This document shows positions 59,863 to 64,000 of a DNA stretch of 64,000 nt, piece after piece. The stretch spans positions 2,620,753 through 2,684,752 of the forward strand of contig NC_049996.1 of NCBI RefSeq assembly GCF_000003815.2, read 5' to 3'. The translations under genes and the position numbers were made by a program. Every line of letters starts with the position of its first letter. Within the stretch, counting starts at the first letter, position 1. The notes beneath the pieces are model-generated. The model made no database searches. It was not told where the DNA came from and saw only the letters and a program-made list of their open reading frames with translations. Origin of the DNA: Branchiostoma floridae (lineage: Eukaryota; Chordata; Leptocardii; Amphioxiformes; Branchiostomatidae).

Positions 59863-61761
59863 CTAACGTTTCTCACCATTGTGTTTAGCCATGTGCCGTT
59901 TGAAATGTGTCCTCTGTGCTGCACCAAACCCACAAATGTCACATTTGTAAGGTTTCTCTCCAGTGTGTATGGCGATGTGCTTTTTTAAATCACACATTCG
60001 CGAAGTGCCATAACCGCAAACTTCACAATTATAAGGCTTCTCTTCAGTGTGTTTGTCCAAAATGTGAAGCTTCAAGTTTGACAGATGTGCTGCTCCGTAC
60101 CCGCATATGTCACATTTGTAAGGTTTCTTACCAGTGTGTTTCACCATGTGACGTTTGAAATTTGTCACTTGTGCGGTACAGTAGCCACAAATGTCACATT
60201 TGTAAGGTTGCTCGCCAGTATGTTTGGCCATGTGCCTCTTTAAATCAGACATTTTCGAAGAAGCATAACCGCAATCTTCACATTTGTAGGACTTCTCACA
60301 AGATTGTGGCTTCAAATTTGACATTTTGGCTGAACAATTTCCACTAGGGTGTTGACCCATGATGTGCCGTTTCAAAGATGACACGTGTGCTGTATTGTAC
60401 CCACAAATGTCACATTTGTAAGGCTTTTCATCGGTGTGTATTACGATGTGTTTCTTTAAATCAGATATTCGTGAAGTAGCGTAACCACAAACTTCACATT
60501 TGTAGGACTTCTCGTCAGTGTGTGTTTCCATATGTCGTTTCAGGTGTAACATTTGCGCAGTACTGTAACCACAAATGTCACATTTGTAAGGTTTCTTGTC
60601 AGTGTGTATGGCGGTGTGTTTCTTTAAATCAGACATTCGTGAAGTAGCGTAACCGCAAATTTCACATTTGTAGGACTTCTCGCGAGTGTGTGTGGCGATG
60701 TGTTTCTTTAAAGTATACATTCGTGAAGTGGCATAACCACATGTGTCACATATGTAAGGTTTCTCACCAGTGTGTTTAGCCATGTGCCGTTTCAAATATG
60801 ACATTCGCACCGTACCATAACCGCACAATTCACAGTTGTACGGTTTCTCACCCGTGTGTTTCGCGGTGTGCTTCTTTAAATCAAACAATCTTGAAGTGAC
60901 GTAACCGCAAAATCCACACTTGTAGGACTTCTCATCAGAGTGTTTGCCCATTACATGCCGCTTCAAATTTGACATATCTGCTGTACCGTACCCACAAATA
61001 TCACATTTGTAAGGTTTCTCACCGGTGTGTTTAGCCATGTGGCGTTTCAAGTTTGACATTTGTGCTGTACGGTACCCACATATGTCACAATTGTAAGGTC
61101 TCTTACCAGTGTGTTTAGCCATGTGCCGTTTTAAATTTGACATTAATGCTGTACCATACCCACAAGTGTCACATTTGTAAGGTTTCTCACCGGTGTGTTT
61201 AGCCATGTGGTGTTTTAAATTTGGCATTAGTGTTGTACTGTACCCACAGAAGTCACATTTGTAAGGTTTCTCATCAGTGTGTTTAGCTACGTGACTTTTC
61301 AAACTTGGCTTGTCCACCGCAGCAAAATCACATGTTGGACATTTGTGCAGCCTGTAGTTACTGTGTTTCGCCGCGATGTGGCGCTTCAGATGTGCCCTGT
61401 ATGTGGTAGAATAGTTACAAAGATCGCAACGATGCGCATGTGGTCTCACACCACCAGTGTGTTCGGTCCGGACACGTTCACGTTTGCATGCTGTCGAACG
61501 CTCACTGCGTCCACGTCCATATGCTGGTCTGTCATCGTTGTGTATAGCAATAATGTGCATTTTCAGGCGGCTCTTTTGTGATGCAGAATAGTCACAATGC
61601 TGGCATTGGAATGGTCTCTCACCGGTATGAGTCCTGATGTGATCTCTCAAATGTGCCGCATTTTCTGTTCTATACTTACAGTGCGGACAGACGTGTTTCT
61701 GCATTTTCTCCCCTCTTTTTCCTGTGCACTTGATTTCCTGGTAGAAATGTGGACTGTTCAC
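59863..61761 (-). CDS. C2H2 zinc-finger protein, 20 fingers
   Basis: One long exon reading about 20 C2H2 fingers with TGEKPYKC-type linkers. Finger 1 is HVCPHCKYRTENAAHLRDHI; fingers 2 and 3 are split by a basic linker (GRGRSERSTACKRERVR). From finger 5 on, most follow one of two types: CGYGTA.MSNLKRHMAKH and CGYATSRMSDLKKH..IH, often alternating. After finger 15 a fragment, SGNCSAKMSNLKPQSCEKSY, is a broken finger. The 61761 codon is GTG, not ATG; the frame stays open upstream to a splice acceptor (aattag) at 61880, so the true start is in an upstream exon or the Met before QKHVCPHC. Likely a nuclear sequence-specific DNA-binding regulator; no effector domain seen. The stop directly after GEKR looks secondary. 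Confidence 0.93.
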   Translation of the reverse strand: MNSPHFYQEIKCTGKRGEKMQKHVCPHCKYRTENAAHLRDHIRTHTGERPFQCQHCDYSASQKSRLKMHIIAIHNDDRPAYGRGRSERSTACKRERVRTEHTGGVRPHAHRCDLCNYSTTYRAHLKRHIAAKHSNYRLHKCPTCDFAAVDKPSLKSHVAKHTDEKPYKCDFCGYSTTLMPNLKHHMAKHTGEKPYKCDTCGYGTALMSNLKRHMAKHTGKRPYNCDICGYRTAQMSNLKRHMAKHTGEKPYKCDICGYGTADMSNLKRHVMGKHSDEKSYKCGFCGYVTSRLFDLKKHTAKHTGEKPYNCELCGYGTVRMSYLKRHMAKHTGEKPYICDTCGYATSRMYTLKKHIATHTREKSYKCEICGYATSRMSDLKKHTAIHTDKKPYKCDICGYSTAQMLHLKRHMETHTDEKSYKCEVCGYATSRISDLKKHIVIHTDEKPYKCDICGYNTAHVSSLKRHIMGQHPSGNCSAKMSNLKPQSCEKSYKCEDCGYASSKMSDLKRHMAKHTGEQPYKCDICGYCTAQVTNFKRHMVKHTGKKPYKCDICGYGAAHLSNLKLHILDKHTEEKPYNCEVCGYGTSRMCDLKKHIAIHTGEKPYKCDICGFGAAQRTHFKRHMAKHNGEKR

Positions 61762-61924
61762 CTTTCCGACCTGTGTGACGTGGTCCGATGTTCTGTTCCG
61801 ATGACTCTGCGTCTGGGCTGGAGGGCTTGTCGCCAGTCTATTGGCTCCTATTAGTATCGGTCGTTTCGACTTCCACCACCTAATTGTTAAACAAATTGTG
61901 ACAAAGGAATAGTTAGTTCATCGA

Positions 61925-62020
61925 AAGAAAGAAAAAAAGAGAAAGAAAGAGAAAGAAAGAGAAAGGAAGAAAGAAAGAAATTAAAAGAAAGAAAGGAAGA
62001 AAAAGAAAGAAAGAAAGAAA

Positions 62021-62096
<76 letters not shown>

Positions 62097-62100
62097 GAAA
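61925..62100. repeat. (GAAA)n microsatellite
   Basis: gaaagaaagaaagaaa array with some ggaa and aaaa variants, in the presumed intron just upstream of the zinc-finger exon. Confidence 0.97.
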
Positions 62101-62569
62101 AATCTAGTTATACGTTGCGCAATTACTAGTGTGGCTATAACTGTATATCCTTCGTTATCAAACTTCTATGGTGCTTATATCAACAATGACTAAATACAGC
62201 AGTTCCATAATAAAAGCAACCAGCACTATAGTAGTATTGTTCGTTGAACAGAGACGCTTGAACAAAATCTACACTCTTCTGATTGGACATCTTTATATAT
62301 TCATAATTCATTCCTGCAGCCCTTTTCTCGCATGAAAAACAGTACAGGATGTTGTTTTTTAGATTTCTTGAAAATCAAAATTTCGGTCCATTGTCAGAAA
62401 TTGTGAAATCTTCCACTGTGCAGAAATTGCTAAAATAGGTTGCAGTGCAATAGATCGAACCAGACTGTCTATCACAATTAGCAGTTCAACCAATGATAGC
62501 ATGGCAATAAGCGGAGTCCCTGCATGACCGTCAAATATTTGCATTTTTTAAACTTTGCATCTCTACGTT
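62101..62569. other. Stretch between the zinc-finger copies
   Basis: No exon recognised; presumably intron or upstream DNA of the 59863-61761 gene. Confidence 0.4.
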
Positions 62570-63420
62570 TAGACTGAGAGGCTGATAATGAATGAATTTA
62601 TAACATATTTGATATTATTAGTAGCATTTCTTACATTCATTCCATAACTCATATGGCCAGAAAAATTGCCTATACACATAAAATGTATTTCATGAAGCTG
62701 TATTGACATATCCAAATGTACAAAGAGTTCCGGACTGTCTGATACAGTCTACAAAATTCTGCGAACTAGATAATGTAAGAAAACAAACGTAAATATCTAA
62801 CTTTACATTTTCCAAAATGATATCCAGTTGCTTGTAATGAGTAACATACATAACTTACATGTATCTTCTTGTTTTTGCACAGTTCACAAACACTAGGAAT
62901 ATGAAATAATGATGCAAATATGCTAAAAGGTTGTTGTATAGGCCATTCACATTAAGGTGTTGTTCTGGAGAATATTTCAGTTTTGGGGCCCAGATTGTAC
63001 GTGGACTGAAGCAATTCTCAAAAGAAGTCAAAACGTATTCTATGAAGCTTCATTTGCACACCAAAAAGTACAAAGGCTTTCGCATTGTATACTACAAACT
63101 TCAAAATTCTACAAACTAAACCGTAAATATATAAGGTAACACACGTAGATATCTAAAAAATGTATCTAGATACAGTCAGCGTCTTCACTAATTAAGAAAC
63201 ATCTTTTATGTATTTGCATAGCATTAGAGAGTTGTCAAATCTTAAGATGCATATGATATAGAGTCTCTTAAAACCTGTTTTACTAACTTAAAGAAAAAGA
63301 TGAATAGCCTTAGACTTACAACGTAAGGTATCATATCTACATGTAGAGTCTTCCATGACAAGAGGGCAGAATTAAATCAAACATTGGCAAAGTCATATAG
63401 CCACACACACATAAATATTT
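62570..63420 (-). repeat. Duplicated 3' flank of zinc-finger copy 2
   Basis: Contains two versions of the flank seen at 59041-59650: 62637-62800 (ttcattccataac, tacaaaattctgcgaacta) and 62930-63180 (caaaaagtacaaaggctttc). The first may be part of a further local duplication. Confidence 0.75.
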
Positions 63421-64000
63421 GCGGTTTCTCACCGGTGTTTCTAGCCATTTGTTTCTTTAAATTAGACATTAATAAAGTAGCAGAACCCCAAACTTCACAA
63501 TTGTAGGTAAAGGACTTCTCTCTAGAGTTTTTGCCCAAGTGCCATTTCAAATTTGACTTTCGTGCCGCACCATGCTCACAAATGTTACATTCCTATGTTT
63601 TCTCACTAGTGTGTTTAGCCATGTGGGTTTTCAAATGTGACCTTCGCGTTGCACAGTACCCACAAATATCACATTTGTAAGGTTTCTCACCAGTGTGTTT
63701 ATCCATGTGACGTTTCAAATTTGTTTGTCACGTGTGTGGCACAATAACCACAAATGTCAAATTTCTAACGTTTTTCCCCAGTGTGTTTAGCCATGTGCCG
63801 ATTCAAAGTTGACAGTTGTGCTACGCAGTACCCACAAGTGTCTCACGAGTGTGTATGGCGATGTGCTTTTTTAAATCACACATTCGCGAAGTGCCATAAC
63901 CACAAACTTCACAATTATAAGGCTTCTCTTCAGAGTGTTTGTCTATAATGTGAAGCTTTAGATTTGACAGATGTGCTGCTCCGTACCCACAGACTTCACA
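63421..64000 (-). pseudogene. C2H2 zinc-finger pseudogene, runs off the right edge
   Basis: About seven decayed fingers. From the window edge: CEVCGYGAAHLSNLKLHI then NCEVCGYGTSRMCDLKKHI, nearly identical to fingers 18-19 of the neighbour. Then a deletion around 63840 joins HTRE to TLVG in another frame; further fingers show stops, a small insertion in one finger (63716-63730) and lost cysteines (e.g. VWGSATL). Duplicated from the 59863-61761 gene or a common parent. Confidence 0.88.

Noticed and set aside
1-64000. CRISPR arrays, operons or bacterial-type signals
   Set aside because: Spliced genes, SINEs and a tRNA of animal type show eukaryotic nuclear DNA; the regular repeats are minisatellites without unique spacers.
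1-64000. Endogenous virus or LTR element
   Set aside because: No LTR pair, capsid, integrase, envelope or Polinton-type gene was recognised; the only reverse-transcriptase sequence is of LINE type.

Overview
The window looks like animal nuclear DNA, most likely from a cephalochordate (amphioxus, Branchiostoma). This is inferred from short-exon genes with GT/AG introns, an NXPE paralogue cluster, a long C2H2 zinc-finger exon opening with a KHVCPHCKYRTE-type motif, and a dense mix of SINEs, LINE tails and foldback MITEs. No database search was possible. There are two runs of N (1609-1708 and 58811-59013).

Layout, left to right. 1-4196 (+): NXPE-like gene 1; its first coding exon is cut by the window edge, its third is interrupted by a gap, and the acceptor of its catalytic GDS exon is lost. 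4232-6430: LINE fragments, one inserted into a small TIR element. 8519-8944 (+): a diverged histone H2A.X with a repeated, polyadenylated 3' UTR. 11557-12218: a tRNA-Val(UAC) and a decayed neighbour. 12.7-38.2 kb: gene-poor, full of MITEs, SINEs, microsatellites and a Penelope-like remnant carrying a hammerhead-like core. 38662-43788 (+): a four-exon, 699-residue secreted protein with signal peptide, coiled coil, TNFR-like and EGF-like cysteine modules and three related beta-rich repeats. 45450-51096 and 53036-57048 (both -): complete six-exon NXPE-like genes 2 and 3, products of a tandem duplication that includes upstream DNA. 59863-61761 (-): a 20-finger C2H2 protein followed by dead fingers, then a second decayed copy running off the right edge.

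The NXPE genes were assembled by eye from splice sites and reading phase. Genes 2 and 3 give 538 and 549 residues with conserved phases (0,0,2,1,1). Each has an N-terminal signal anchor, a neurexophilin-like part and a PC-esterase part with GDS in exon 5 and DxxH in exon 6, so they are probably type II Golgi/secretory acyl-transfer or esterase enzymes. The TNFR/EGF/coiled-coil protein is probably secreted and oligomeric, the zinc-finger protein is a probable nuclear DNA binder, and H2A.X is the DNA-damage histone. The genes do not form an operon-like unit; the clearest shared history is local duplication (NXPE and zinc-finger) and heavy transposon insertion.
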